Shown: positions 16,583 to 25,045, counted from the first letter of the stretch. The stretch: DNA of 45,112 nucleotides from Saccharopolyspora oryzae (GCF_027853915.1 NZ_JAQGLA010000065.1:1-45112); one strand, 5' to 3'. Numbers and translations: made by a program. Notes: generated by a model not told the origin, from the letters alone.

Positions 16583-17709
16583 CCGATCGCACCCGCACTC
16601 CGGGTGGGCTGCTCCGGGCACGTGCCCTGGGGATTCCGTTCGACGGTACGCCCGGTGCGTGCAACGCGGTCACCGACGTTCCCGGTGTCGAGGTCGGCTA
16701 CACCACCCTGATCGACGGGGACGACGTCCGCACCGGGGTGACCGCCGTCCTGCCCCGCGGCCGGGCCGGGGTCGCCACTCCGTGCGCGTCGGGCTGGTAC
16801 TCCCTCAACGGCAACGGGGAGATGACCGGGACCGCGTGGCTGGACGAGACCGGCTCGCTGACGCTGCCGGTCGCGATCACCAACACCCACGCGATCGGCC
16901 CGGTCCACCGTGGACTGATCGACTGGGTGGTGGCGAACCGGCCCGATCTGGCCCGCGAGTGGCTGCTGCCGGTGGTCGGGGAGACCTGGGACGGCTACCT
17001 CAACGACATCAACGGCCCCCACGTGCAACCCGCCAACGCGGTGGCGGCGGTGGACGCGGCCCGGTCCGGTCCGATCGAGGAAGGTTCGGTCGGCGGCGGA
17101 ACCGGGATGAACTGCTACGCCTTCAAGGGCGGCAGCGGCACCGCGTCCCGCGTCGTGGAGCACGAATCGGACCGGTACACCGTCGGCGTGTTCGTCCAGG
17201 CCAACTTCGGCGCCCGCCGGGAACTCGTGGTGGCCGGAGCGCCGGTCGGCCACCAGCTGCTGGCGGACAACCCGATGGAGGAGGCCGACCGGTTCGCCGC
17301 GCCCGGTGCCGGTTCGGTGATCGTCGTGGTGGCCACCGACGCACCGCTGCTGCCCGGCCAGTGCACCGCGCTCGCCCGCCGGGTGCCGCTCGGCCTGGCC
17401 CGCACCGGAACCACCGGCAGCCACTTCTCCGGCGACCTCTTCCTCGCCTTCTCCACGGCCAATGCGGGTGCTCTCACCAGCACCATGGCCGCCGGCGGAC
17501 CGGCCTACGAACAACTCCGGTTCGTCCCGTGGGGTCGCATGAACCCGTTCTACGAGGCCACCGTGCAGGCCACCGAGGAGGCGGTCCTCAACTCGCTCAC
17601 CGCCAACGCGGACATGGTGGGCCGGGACGGCCACCGCACTCCGGCCCTGCCGCACGACCGGCTCGTCGAGCTGCTGCGCGATTCGGGCGTCCGGCTCGAC
17701 GACGGTTGA
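16579..17709 (+). CDS. P1-family aminopeptidase (DmpA/BapA-like, self-processing Ntn-type)
   Basis: A 376-residue protein of the DmpA family, which cuts itself into two chains and releases N-terminal D-amino acids or beta-amino acids from peptides and amides. Landmarks: CNAVTDVPGVEVGYTTL near the start, ITNTHAIGPVHRG, HVQPANAVAAVDAA, SVGGGTGMNCYAFKGG, and the processing site APGAGSVIVVVATDAPLLPG, where Ser246 after Gly245 would be the nucleophile. SHFSGDLFLAFSTANAG follows. Start ATG at 16579 overlaps the TetR stop. With the divergent APC permease, a pathway for import and hydrolysis of an unusual peptide or amide is suggested. Confidence 0.88.
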   Translation: MTDRTRTPGGLLRARALGIPFDGTPGACNAVTDVPGVEVGYTTLIDGDDVRTGVTAVLPRGRAGVATPCASGWYSLNGNGEMTGTAWLDETGSLTLPVAITNTHAIGPVHRGLIDWVVANRPDLAREWLLPVVGETWDGYLNDINGPHVQPANAVAAVDAARSGPIEEGSVGGGTGMNCYAFKGGSGTASRVVEHESDRYTVGVFVQANFGARRELVVAGAPVGHQLLADNPMEEADRFAAPGAGSVIVVVATDAPLLPGQCTALARRVPLGLARTGTTGSHFSGDLFLAFSTANAGALTSTMAAGGPAYEQLRFVPWGRMNPFYEATVQATEEAVLNSLTANADMVGRDGHRTPALPHDRLVELLRDSGVRLDDG

Positions 17710-17716
17710 CGAATGC

Positions 17717-17738
17717 CGCGCGGAGGCCGCTCCGCGCG
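17717..17738. terminator. GC-rich hairpin after the P1 peptidase gene
   Basis: CGCGCGGA (17717-17724) pairs perfectly with TCCGCGCG (17731-17738) across a 6-base loop, beginning 8 bases after the stop codon. No T-run follows, as is common for actinobacterial terminators. Confidence 0.55.
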
Positions 17739-17819
17739 TGCCGGGATGCTCGGGGAGCAAATCGTTGTGGCGGGTTGGATAGGATTGGTGGGGAACTGCG
17801 ATCGGCGAGGCGGGTGAGC

Positions 17820-18533
17820 GTGGAAGACAACCGGGGATCCTCGGTTTCGGGGGCCCAGACGCTCGACCGGGGAATCCGGGTCCTCTGGCACCTCGCCCGG
17901 AGGCCGGACGGCGAGACGCTGACCGAGATGGCGCGCTCGCTGGAGCTCAACCGCAATGCGCTGCACCGGATGTTGGAGGCGCTCACCGCGCACAACCTGG
18001 TCCGGCGGACCGAGGACAAGCGGTACCACCTGGCCTACGGTCTCGTGGAGCTGGCGTCGGCGGTGGACAGCGATCTGCGCGGCTTGGCCTACCCGGTCAT
18101 GGCGGGGCTCGCCGACGCGGTCGATGCGACGGCGAACCTGATGGTGCCGGTCGGCGACGCCGAGGTGCAGGCGGTGCTGGTGGTCGAGCCGCGGCTCGCC
18201 GCGGCGCACATCGCGTTCCGGACGGGGCAGCGGCACCCGATAGACCGCGGCTCGGGCGGCATCGCGATCCTGGCGGGCCGCCCGCCCCGCGATGACGACC
18301 CTGCCGAGGTGGTGGCCGCTCGTGAGCAGGGCTACGCCGTTTCCACCGGTCACGTGATCCCCGGTGTCATCGGGGTTTCGGTGCGGGTGGAGACCCCTCC
18401 GACGATGTCGGAGGTCAGCATCGGTGTGTCGCTGGTCGATCCCGCTGCGGTCGAGAAGGTGGCCCCGCGGGTGGTGGAGGCGGCGCGCGAGGTGAGCGCG
18501 CAGCTGTTCGCGTCGCGGTCGCGGGTGCGCTGA
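17820..18533 (+). CDS. IclR-family transcriptional regulator
   Basis: A 237-residue IclR regulator. The winged HTH is in the first 75 residues: AQTLDRGIRVLWHLARRP, LTEMARSLELNRNALHRMLE, LVRRTEDKRYHLAYGLVELA. The effector domain follows, with TGQRHPIDRGSGGIAILAG. GTG at 17820 has GAGG nine bases upstream (17807-17810); an in-frame GTG at 17814 is only three bases from it. It is convergent with the six-gene leftward operon, with only five bases between the stops. IclR proteins often control adjacent catabolic operons, so this operon or the P1 peptidase are candidate targets. Confidence 0.85.
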   Translation: MEDNRGSSVSGAQTLDRGIRVLWHLARRPDGETLTEMARSLELNRNALHRMLEALTAHNLVRRTEDKRYHLAYGLVELASAVDSDLRGLAYPVMAGLADAVDATANLMVPVGDAEVQAVLVVEPRLAAAHIAFRTGQRHPIDRGSGGIAILAGRPPRDDDPAEVVAAREQGYAVSTGHVIPGVIGVSVRVETPPTMSEVSIGVSLVDPAAVEKVAPRVVEAAREVSAQLFASRSRVR

Positions 18534-18538
18534 GGTCA

Positions 18539-19027
18539 TCACCGCCGGTAGACCGGATCCGCGGTGTCCCTCCTGGACCGGACCCAGCCGGGGTCGAGGC
18601 CGTCGGTGATGGTCTGCGCGCGGACCTCGTCGAAGACGACGACCCGGTCGGCGATGCGCCACCGGCCGCTGCGCCGCTCGAACCGGTCCACGTAGCGGCA
18701 CCGGATGATCGCAAGCTCCTGCTCGGTCGCACCGCCGACCGGCGCCTGCCTGAGGTAGCAGAGGCAGTAGGACTCGACCTCGGCTGTGTCGTCGTCGGTG
18801 AAGTCGACGAGGACGTTGCTGATGAAGTGCTGGGACGAGTCGATCGTGGTGTGCCGCCGCCGGATGTCCTCGACCAGCCCGTCGACCGGCCCGTGGTAGC
18901 CGCCGTGGTCGTCGATGGCGTCCGGGAAGTAGCAGTCCCGGATGCCGTCGTAGTCGAGGCGGTCCACCGCTCGCGCGTAGCGGTACAGGACCTGCTCGAT
19001 GGCGACCCGATCGTCCGATGTGGTCAT
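18539..19027 (-). CDS. SnoaL-like (NTF2-fold) protein
   Basis: A 162-residue protein of the SnoaL/NTF2-like fold: helices IEQVLYRYARAVDRLDYDGI, then CYFPDAIDDHGGYHG, the strand SSQHFISNVLVDF, and CRYVDRFERRSGRWRIADRV at the end. The family includes ketosteroid-isomerase-like enzymes, bile acid 7-alpha-dehydratase (BaiE), ring-hydroxylating small subunits and many unknowns. A His-Asp pair (DDHGG, SSQHF) is kept, so a dehydratase or isomerase role is possible. Its ATG overlaps the stop of the flavoprotein gene by four bases, making it the last gene of the leftward operon. Confidence 0.8.
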   Translation of the reverse strand: MTTSDDRVAIEQVLYRYARAVDRLDYDGIRDCYFPDAIDDHGGYHGPVDGLVEDIRRRHTTIDSSQHFISNVLVDFTDDDTAEVESYCLCYLRQAPVGGATEQELAIIRCRYVDRFERRSGRWRIADRVVVFDEVRAQTITDGLDPGWVRSRRDTADPVYRR

Positions 19028-20457
19028 TCGGTGTTCTCCGTCCCGTTGAGCCGCAGTGCTGCTTGCTGCCCGGCGAGGCGGCCGAGCACCAGGGCGTGGG
19101 CCACGGAGTTCCCGCCGCCCACGTAGCGTTCGCCGAGGATCCCGCCGGCCGCCTCACCTGCCGCGTACAGCCCCGGAACCGCTCGGCCCTCGGTGTCGAG
19201 CACCCGGGCGCGGTTGTCGATGCGCAGTCCGGTGTGCGTGCACACCAGCTCGGCGGGCAGCATCCGGACGGCGTAGAACGGGCCGGTCGACACCGGGGGC
19301 AGCTGCGGGTCGACCTGCTTGGCCGCCAGCGACTCGTGCCGGAGGAAGTCCTCGTCGTGGCCCTGCGCGAACAGCTCGTTGAACCGCTCGACGCTCCGGA
19401 CCAGGTTCCGCGCCGGTGCGCCGATCAGGGCAGCGAGCTCGGGCAGCGTGTCGGCGCAGCGGACGACGCCCTTGCCGACCTCTTCGAGGACCCGGTCCGC
19501 GGACCAGTCGGCGTAGCCGGGTGGCAGTCCTGCGCGGGCCGCTTCGTCGAAGACGGCCCAGACGAAACCGCCGTGGTCCTTGAGGATTCCGGGGCTGACC
19601 GCGTACGGCGCGTCCTCGTCCATGCACCGGTGGCCGTCGGAGTCGACGTGGATCCGGGACGCCGGCGGGAATCCGCTCTGCCAGTGGTGGAACCGCTGGA
19701 ACTCGGCGGTGACCAGCAGCAGCCCCCAACCGTGGCCGAACAGCGACAGTTCGTGCCGCTCGGCCAGCGCGATGTGATCGCCCCGGCTGCCCGGGGCGGC
19801 GACCACGAACAGGCTGTCGCCCGCGATCCCGGCGTCCGGGAAGTACTCCCGCACCAGCTCGGGGTTCTGCGCCAGCCCGCCGCTGGCCACGACCACCGAC
19901 GGTGCGGTGACCTCGGCGTCGTCGACGACCACCCCGCGCACCGCTGATCCGTCGCGCAGCAGATCGGTGGCGCGGCTGCCGAGCGCGAGATCGACCTTGA
20001 GCCGCCGGCGGGCGCGGTCCAGGGCTTGGACCAGCCCGTATCCCTGGTCCTTCGGGACGTGGCCGCGCCAGACGTCCTCGACACCGGCGCGGGTCAACCC
20101 CGGCATGTGCGCGTTCCGGGACAGCTGGGCGGGGATCTCGACGCCGAGGTCGAGCAGCCAGTCGATGAGCGAGCTCAACTGCTCGCAGAACATCCGCGTC
20201 GGCCCGGGCAGCACGCGCCACTGGTTGAGGTCCATGTAGTGCTGGAACATGCGTTCCGGCGAGTCGTCCACGCCCAGCGCCTTTTGCACGCCGGTGTCCG
20301 CGGCGGTCAGCATCCCGGCGGAGAGCTGCGTCGACCCGCCGATCTCGGACTCGGATTCCAGCACCAGCACCCGCAGCCCCTGCTGCGCGGCCGACACCGC
20401 CGCGGCGAGCCCAGCGCCCCCGGCGCCGATGACGACGAGGTCGTAGTCGTAACTCAT
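19024..20457 (-). CDS. FAD-dependent oxidoreductase (fumarate reductase/ketosteroid dehydrogenase-like)
   Basis: A 477-residue flavoprotein of the FAD_binding_2 type. FAD motif VVIGAGGAGLAAAVSAAQQG (8-27), the following acidic LESESEIGGSTQLSAG, VVVASGGLAQNPELV, and the C-terminal FAD-binding end GLYAAGEAAGGILGERYVGGG are all intact. Family members reduce or dehydrogenate C-C bonds next to a carbonyl, for example 3-ketosteroid dehydrogenases and fumarate reductase-like enzymes. Start ATG 20457 has GAGGTAG upstream. It is between an SDR and a SnoaL-like gene, which suggests successive oxidation, dehydrogenation and hydration or isomerisation of a cyclic ketone. The substrate is unknown. Confidence 0.85.
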   Translation of the reverse strand: MSYDYDLVVIGAGGAGLAAAVSAAQQGLRVLVLESESEIGGSTQLSAGMLTAADTGVQKALGVDDSPERMFQHYMDLNQWRVLPGPTRMFCEQLSSLIDWLLDLGVEIPAQLSRNAHMPGLTRAGVEDVWRGHVPKDQGYGLVQALDRARRRLKVDLALGSRATDLLRDGSAVRGVVVDDAEVTAPSVVVASGGLAQNPELVREYFPDAGIAGDSLFVVAAPGSRGDHIALAERHELSLFGHGWGLLLVTAEFQRFHHWQSGFPPASRIHVDSDGHRCMDEDAPYAVSPGILKDHGGFVWAVFDEAARAGLPPGYADWSADRVLEEVGKGVVRCADTLPELAALIGAPARNLVRSVERFNELFAQGHDEDFLRHESLAAKQVDPQLPPVSTGPFYAVRMLPAELVCTHTGLRIDNRARVLDTEGRAVPGLYAAGEAAGGILGERYVGGGNSVAHALVLGRLAGQQAALRLNGTENTE

Positions 20458-20465
20458 GGTCTACC

Positions 20466-21284
20466 TCAGATGTGTTGGGAGCCGCCATCTACCGGGATCA
20501 CTGCGCCTGTGATGTAGCGGGCGCTGTCGGAGAGCAGGAATTGCAGGGCTCCGAAGACCTCGATGGGCGCTCCGACCCGGCGCAGCGGCACCGTGGTGAG
20601 CGCGCGGTCGAGCGCTTCCGGGTCTTCCCGCACCCACCGCGTCATCTCGGTGTCGATGAAGCCGGGGGCGATGGCGTTGACGCGGATGTTGTCCGGGCCC
20701 AGTTCCACGGCCATGCAGCTGGTCAGGTGCCGCACGGCGGCCTTGGAGGAGTTGTAGGCGGCCCGGGTGACCCGCACCCGGACGCCGGCCACCGAGGCCA
20801 TGTTGACGATCGCGCCGCCACCGTTGGCGCGCATGTGCCGGGCGGCGGTCTGCGCGCCGTAGACGACGCCGTTGACGTTGACCTGGTAGGTGGAGGTGAT
20901 CTGCTCCGGCGGGATCTCGGTGAACTCGGCCTGCGGGAAGATCCCGGCGTTGTTGATCCAGAAGTCGACGCGGCCGAACTCGTCGAGCGCGGCGTGCAGC
21001 AGGCCGTCGTGGTCGGCGGGGTCGGTGACGTCGGCGCGGTGGCCGAGCACCCGCCCGCCGTCGGCGAGGTCCCCGTTGACCTGGTCGGCGATCTCGGGCG
21101 CACCGGTGAGGTCACCGGCCACCACGTGGACGCCGCGCCGGGCGAGCTCGGTGGTGAAGACCGCGCCCATGCCGCGGCCCGCGCCGGTCACGACGGCGAC
21201 CTTGCCGACGAGTTCGGGGTAGTTCGCGGAGAGCGGGCTGGCGTCCGCGCGCGTCGGGTTGGCCTGGTCGTTCGGTGCCGTCAT
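20466..21284 (-). CDS. SDR-family NAD(P)-dependent oxidoreductase
   Basis: A 272-residue classical short-chain dehydrogenase. Cofactor motif VVTGAGRGMGAVFTTELA (TGxxxGxG), WINNAGIFPQ (NNAG), catalytic Ser in VNMASVAGVRV, and Tyr/Lys in RAAYNSSKAAVRH are all present. VDGGSQHI closes the protein. Asp in VVAGDLTG after the second strand suggests preference for NAD. It would oxidise an alcohol or reduce a ketone. Start ATG at 21284 with GGAG ten bases upstream, in the six-gene operon between a SnoaL-like gene and the flavoprotein (8 bases away). Confidence 0.88.
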   Translation of the reverse strand: MTAPNDQANPTRADASPLSANYPELVGKVAVVTGAGRGMGAVFTTELARRGVHVVAGDLTGAPEIADQVNGDLADGGRVLGHRADVTDPADHDGLLHAALDEFGRVDFWINNAGIFPQAEFTEIPPEQITSTYQVNVNGVVYGAQTAARHMRANGGGAIVNMASVAGVRVRVTRAAYNSSKAAVRHLTSCMAVELGPDNIRVNAIAPGFIDTEMTRWVREDPEALDRALTTVPLRRVGAPIEVFGALQFLLSDSARYITGAVIPVDGGSQHI

Positions 21285-21321
21285 CTCGGGATTTCTCCAG
21301 GTGCTCGCAGGAAGAGGTGGT

Positions 21322-21714
21322 TCAGTCGCGGGTGACTGCCCGCTCGGCGATCAGCCAGCGCCCGTCGCGGCGGACGAAGCGGTCGTCGGTGGTGGTGACC
21401 CGGTCGACGCTCACCGCGTCGGAGCTCGTGGTCCGCACGATGAGCAGGTTGGCCTTGACCAGGCACTCGTCCGCGCTGATCTCGCGGTCGATGCAGACGT
21501 TGGTGACGATGTGGTGGGTGCGTGGGTTGTTCGCGGCGAAGGCGGCGGCGAACTCGGTGAGCGCGTCCCGGCCCCGGACCGGCTCGGGGTAGGTGGGGGA
21601 GCGGAACACACCGTCGTGGGTGAACGTCTCGGCCCACTGCCGCGCTGCACCGCCGTCGATGGCGTGCGCCTGCTTTCCCAGCAGGTTCAGGATTTCCAGC
21701 AGCGGACCGGTCAT
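21322..21714 (-). CDS. SnoaL-like (NTF2-fold) protein
   Basis: A 130-residue NTF2-like protein: GGAARQWAETFTHDGVFRSP, RGRDALTEFAAAFAANNPRT, HHIVTNVCIDREISADE and DDRFVRRDGRWLIAERAV. It is shorter than the 162-residue relative in the same operon but shares the fold and order of elements. The ATG overlaps the stop of the upstream SDR (ATGA). It may be an isomerase or dehydratase or, as a pair with the other copy, a subunit; neither can be told from sequence. Confidence 0.8.
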   Translation of the reverse strand: MTGPLLEILNLLGKQAHAIDGGAARQWAETFTHDGVFRSPTYPEPVRGRDALTEFAAAFAANNPRTHHIVTNVCIDREISADECLVKANLLIVRTTSSDAVSVDRVTTTDDRFVRRDGRWLIAERAVTRD

Positions 21715-22496
21715 GAGGCGTCCTCGGCCAGGGCGGTGGTGATGCGGTGGTAGATGCCGCTGGACACCAGGCCGCCGTCGACGACGAGTTCGGTGCCGTT
21801 GACGTAGGAGGCGTCGTCGGAGAGCAGGAAGGCGACGGCTCCGGCGATTTCCTCGGGGGAAGCGACTCGACCGGCGGGAACGGATCGGAGGCTCTCGTCG
21901 ACGAACCGGTCGTCACCGGAGTGCAGCAGGGGAGTGTCGACCAGCCCCGGGTGGACCGAGTTCACCCGGATCCCCTCGGCCGCGAACTCGAGCGAGGCCA
22001 CTTTGGACAGTCCGCGCACACCCCACTTGCTCGCCCCGTAGGAGGCGGAGAAGTAGCCGACCATCCCGGCGATCGAGGACACGTTGACCACCGATGCGCC
22101 CTCGGCCCGCTTCAGCGGACCGGAGAGGAACTTCATGCCGAAGAAGACGCTGGAGAGGTTGATGTCCATGACTCGCCACCAGTCGTCGACCGCGGTCTCC
22201 GCGATGCCCTTCCGGAAGCTCACGCCGGCGTTGTTCACCAAGCCGTGCAACGCTTTTCCGTCGAAACCCGCCGCGAGTTCCTCCCACGCGGCGGGGTCGG
22301 CCACGTCGAGCTGGTGGGCCTGGCCGGTGCCCCCTGCTGCGGTGATCTCGTCGGCGACGGCGCGGGCGGCGTCCAGGTCGATGTCGGCCACCAGGACGTC
22401 GGCTCCTTCTCCGGCGAGACCGAGCGCTTCGGCCCGGCCCATGCCGCTCCCGCCACCGGTCACCACGATCCGGCGATCGCGAAATCTGGCAGTCAC
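21711..22496 (-). CDS. SDR-family NAD(P)-dependent oxidoreductase
   Basis: A 261-residue classical SDR beginning with GTG at 22496, which overlaps the transporter stop (GTGA). Cofactor motif VVTGGGSGMGRAEALGLA, Asp in VADIDLDAARA (NAD type), LVNNAGVSF, catalytic Ser in VVNVSSIAGMVGYF, Tyr/Lys in SASYGASKWGVRGL, and HPGLVDTPLL. The frame remains open far upstream inside the transporter gene in another phase; that extension is not real. The operon has a second SDR, so two hydroxyl groups or both directions of a redox step may be handled. Confidence 0.88.
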   Translation of the reverse strand: MTARFRDRRIVVTGGGSGMGRAEALGLAGEGADVLVADIDLDAARAVADEITAAGGTGQAHQLDVADPAAWEELAAGFDGKALHGLVNNAGVSFRKGIAETAVDDWWRVMDINLSSVFFGMKFLSGPLKRAEGASVVNVSSIAGMVGYFSASYGASKWGVRGLSKVASLEFAAEGIRVNSVHPGLVDTPLLHSGDDRFVDESLRSVPAGRVASPEEIAGAVAFLLSDDASYVNGTELVVDGGLVSSGIYHRITTALAEDAS

Positions 22497-23815
22497 AGTT
22501 CGAGCTCCCTTCCCTTGGTCTCCTTGAGGAAGAACGAGGTGACGAGGCTGATCAGGGCGCAGGCGACGAAGTACCCGGCCGGGGCGAGCTTGTTGCCCGT
22601 CGCGCTCACCAGCAGCGTGGCGATGAACGGTGCGGTGCCGCCGAGCAGCATGTTGGTCACGTTGTTGCCCAATGCGATCCCGCTGTACCGGAACCGGGCC
22701 CGCAGCATCTCGGCGTAGGTGGCGAACGAAACGCCGTTGACCACGGACACGCAGATGAACAGCACTGCCGGGGCCAGGATCGCCAGTGGTCCCGGGCCGT
22801 CGGCCATGAGCATGAACATCGGCACCCCGAGCAGCGCCCCGGCGGCGGATCCGCCGATGAACACCGGCTTGCGCCCGATGCGATCGCCGAGGTAGCCCGA
22901 GACCGGCAGGGTGATCACGCCCAGGACCATCGCGATGCACGTCGCGGCGAAGGCGAACTGGGGCGAGCGCTGACCGGCGGTCTGCAGGTACGTCGCGGCG
23001 TAGACCGAAGCGATGTAGTAGCCGCCGGTGATCACCGCACCGAGCAGGACGATGACGAGGACCTGCCGCCAGGCGGTCGAAAGCACCGCGAACAGCGGGA
23101 CTTTCACGACCTCGCTCTGCTGCTGGACGTCCTCGAACTGCTCGGTCTCGTCCAGCGAGTTGCGGATCCACAGCCCGACCAGGCCGATGACCAGGCTCAG
23201 CAGGAACGGGATCCGCCAGCCCCAGGCCTGGACCTGCTCGGCCGACAGGCCGGTGGTGAGCGCGAGCGCCATCAGGGACGCGCACAGCGACCCGATGTAG
23301 GTGCCGGAGTTGACCATCGACGTCTGGAAGGCGCGCCACTTGGGCGGCGCGTGCTCGGAGACGAACGAGTTGGCGCCGCCGAGCTCGCCGCCGGCGGCGA
23401 AGCCCTGCAGGCACCGCGACAGCGTCAGCAAAGCGGTCGCCCACACGCCGAGCGTGGCGTAGGTGGGCAGCAGGCCCATCAGGGCGGTGGCGACCGCCAT
23501 CAGCAGGATCGTCCAGGTCAGCGCCTTCTTGCGGCCGTACTTGTCGCCGATGTGGCCGAAGAAGATCCCGCCCGGAACGCGGAGGAAGAACGCCACGGCG
23601 AACGCGGCGAAGGTGCCGAGCAGGGCCGCGGTCGGATCGTCGTCGACGAAGAAGTGGGCGCTGATCATGGTCGCCATGTAGCCGTAGATGCCGAAGTCGT
23701 AGTACTCGACGACGGTGCCCAGGATGGCGGCTCGGATGACCTTGGCGTGCGACTGCGCGGGCCGCGCGCCCGTTCTGTCGGCGGCTGCGACGCCGTCGGT
23801 GGTGGAATTCGCCAT
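22493..23815 (-). CDS. MFS transporter, metabolite:H+ symporter (MHS) type
   Basis: A 440-residue, 12-helix MHS transporter: EYYDFGIYGYMATMISAHFF, loop motif GHIGDKYGRKKAL, LQGFAAGGELGGANSF, QAWGWRIPFLLSLVIG and second loop GYLGDRIGRKPVF. It imports an organic acid-like compound with protons. Start ATG 23815 with AAGGA six bases upstream. It is the first gene of the leftward six-gene operon and so its likely substrate importer. It resembles the transporter at 8.5-9.9 kb in family and motif layout, but the sequences clearly differ. Confidence 0.9.
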   Translation of the reverse strand: MANSTTDGVAAADRTGARPAQSHAKVIRAAILGTVVEYYDFGIYGYMATMISAHFFVDDDPTAALLGTFAAFAVAFFLRVPGGIFFGHIGDKYGRKKALTWTILLMAVATALMGLLPTYATLGVWATALLTLSRCLQGFAAGGELGGANSFVSEHAPPKWRAFQTSMVNSGTYIGSLCASLMALALTTGLSAEQVQAWGWRIPFLLSLVIGLVGLWIRNSLDETEQFEDVQQQSEVVKVPLFAVLSTAWRQVLVIVLLGAVITGGYYIASVYAATYLQTAGQRSPQFAFAATCIAMVLGVITLPVSGYLGDRIGRKPVFIGGSAAGALLGVPMFMLMADGPGPLAILAPAVLFICVSVVNGVSFATYAEMLRARFRYSGIALGNNVTNMLLGGTAPFIATLLVSATGNKLAPAGYFVACALISLVTSFFLKETKGRELEL

Positions 23816-23860
23816 TGAATGTCCTTCGGTGCGGTCCTCGCGGCCCTCGTCCGGGACGGA

Positions 23861-23898
23861 TGAGCGCAGCAGTGCTCAAATAGTGAGCGTCATGCTCA
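23861..23898. promoter_or_regulatory. Phased TGAGC/GCTCA half-sites before the six-gene operon
   Basis: GCTCA (23874-23878), TGAGC (23884-23888) and GCTCA (23894-23898) alternate with exactly 5 bases between each, giving two overlapping palindromes with a 10-base period; a further TGAGC lies at 23861-23865. The array is 60-85 bases upstream of the transporter start, the place of a promoter-blocking operator. Which regulator binds is unknown; the IclR protein at the other end of the operon is a candidate. Confidence 0.5.
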
Positions 23899-24013
23899 TT
23901 AAATGGGAGTATATGGATCTGCCGCGCCCGTTGGCAACGGTCGGTGGAGCCCGACCCCCAGCGGTTTTCGAAGTGCTCGCAGGAGAACCTCCCGGTCGTC
24001 CAGGTAGGAGCGC

Positions 24014-24934
24014 CTAACGCGTGACGCCGGTGAACTCTTCGACGGCGTCCCACAGGTCACGCTCGCGCAGCGGGTCGTAGGACTCCTCGGACGACCGGGC
24101 CACGCGATTTCGGTCGACGTAGGACCCCGTCGGTGCCTTGATCCTGCCGAGGACGACATCGGCCAGGTGACGCCCCGCGGCACTGCGGCTGGTCGCGAAC
24201 CGCGTGAGGGTCAGCACCGGCAGGATCCAGCGCATCGCGAACCGGGAGACGGGTCCGGCGTTGCGGGCGAGACCGGTGCCGGGAACGAACCCCGGGTTGT
24301 AGGAGAGCACGTCGATCCCGGTCGGCAGGCGGCGCGCGTACTCGTGCACGAGGTGGATGGCGGCGAGCTTGCTCGTCGAGTACGCGGTGCGCCCGGCGAC
24401 CGCGGTGCCCGGCTCGGGGAACGCACCGGTGCGGGCCAGGACGTCCGGGGACTTCCAGACCGGGCCGGGCACCATGCCCATGTTGTGCTTGAAGTCGCCG
24501 AAGTGGGTGTCGCTGACCGTGATCACGATGCGTGCAGGAGTGGTGAAGCGGTCCTGGAGCGAGCGGACGAGCAGGTGGTTGGTGAGGACGTTGACGGTGA
24601 AGGTGGACTCGAATCCCTCGGGTCCTTCGGTCAATGCGTTCGTGAACTGCAGGCCGGCGTTGCCCGCGAAGCCGCGCAGCGGCGGCAGTTCACCGCGGTC
24701 GAGCCGGGCGTGGATTTCGGCGGCGGCCGATCGGACGCTCTGCAGCGAGCCGAGATCGGCCGGGACGTGCGTGACCGCGTGTCCGCCTCGTCCCAGCTCT
24801 GCGGCCAGCTGTGCGCCGGAGGCACCGCGGGCGACGACGAGGAGGTGCACGTCGGGCGACTGGCGCAGCACGTGCTCTGCTGCGACGCGGCCGATCCCGC
24901 GGCTCGCGCCCGTCATCACGATGGTGTGCTGCAT
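24014..24934 (-). CDS. SDR-family oxidoreductase (extended, protochlorophyllide reductase-like)
   Basis: A 306-residue SDR from ATG 24934, which has AGGAG seven bases upstream; the frame is open to 25072, but that part has no SDR features and covers the divergent promoter. Motifs: IVMTGASRGIGRVAAEHVL, FAGNAGLQFTNALT, Ser in IVITVSDTHFGDF, and Tyr/Lys in GRTAYSTSKLAAIHLVHEYA. The family covers light-independent relatives of protochlorophyllide reductase acting on varied carbonyls. It is divergent from an MmyB-type regulator gene, a pairing common in actinomycetes, where the regulator controls the SDR. Confidence 0.85.
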   Translation of the reverse strand: MQHTIVMTGASRGIGRVAAEHVLRQSPDVHLLVVARGASGAQLAAELGRGGHAVTHVPADLGSLQSVRSAAAEIHARLDRGELPPLRGFAGNAGLQFTNALTEGPEGFESTFTVNVLTNHLLVRSLQDRFTTPARIVITVSDTHFGDFKHNMGMVPGPVWKSPDVLARTGAFPEPGTAVAGRTAYSTSKLAAIHLVHEYARRLPTGIDVLSYNPGFVPGTGLARNAGPVSRFAMRWILPVLTLTRFATSRSAAGRHLADVVLGRIKAPTGSYVDRNRVARSSEESYDPLRERDLWDAVEEFTGVTR

Positions 24935-24965
24935 GGAAGGGCTCCTGGGCAGGTCGATGGGCGCC

Positions 24966-25045
24966 GGACTGGCGTACCCACGACGTTCACCGCCCGCGCC
25001 GTCGCCGACCAGGGCCGTCCCCGGCACCAGGACTGGCAGTACCCA
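24966..25045. repeat. Direct repeat GGACTGGC(A)GTACCCA in the SDR/regulator divergent region
   Basis: GGACTGGCGTACCCA at 24966-24980 and GGACTGGCAGTACCCA at 25030-25045 differ by one inserted base and lie 64 bases apart (about six helix turns) between two divergent genes. They may be operator copies for the MmyB-type regulator encoded on the right, now broken. Confidence 0.5.

Noticed and set aside
16489..17760. Leftward frame opposite the P1 aminopeptidase
   Set aside because: Antisense shadow; the DmpA-type motifs are on the plus strand.
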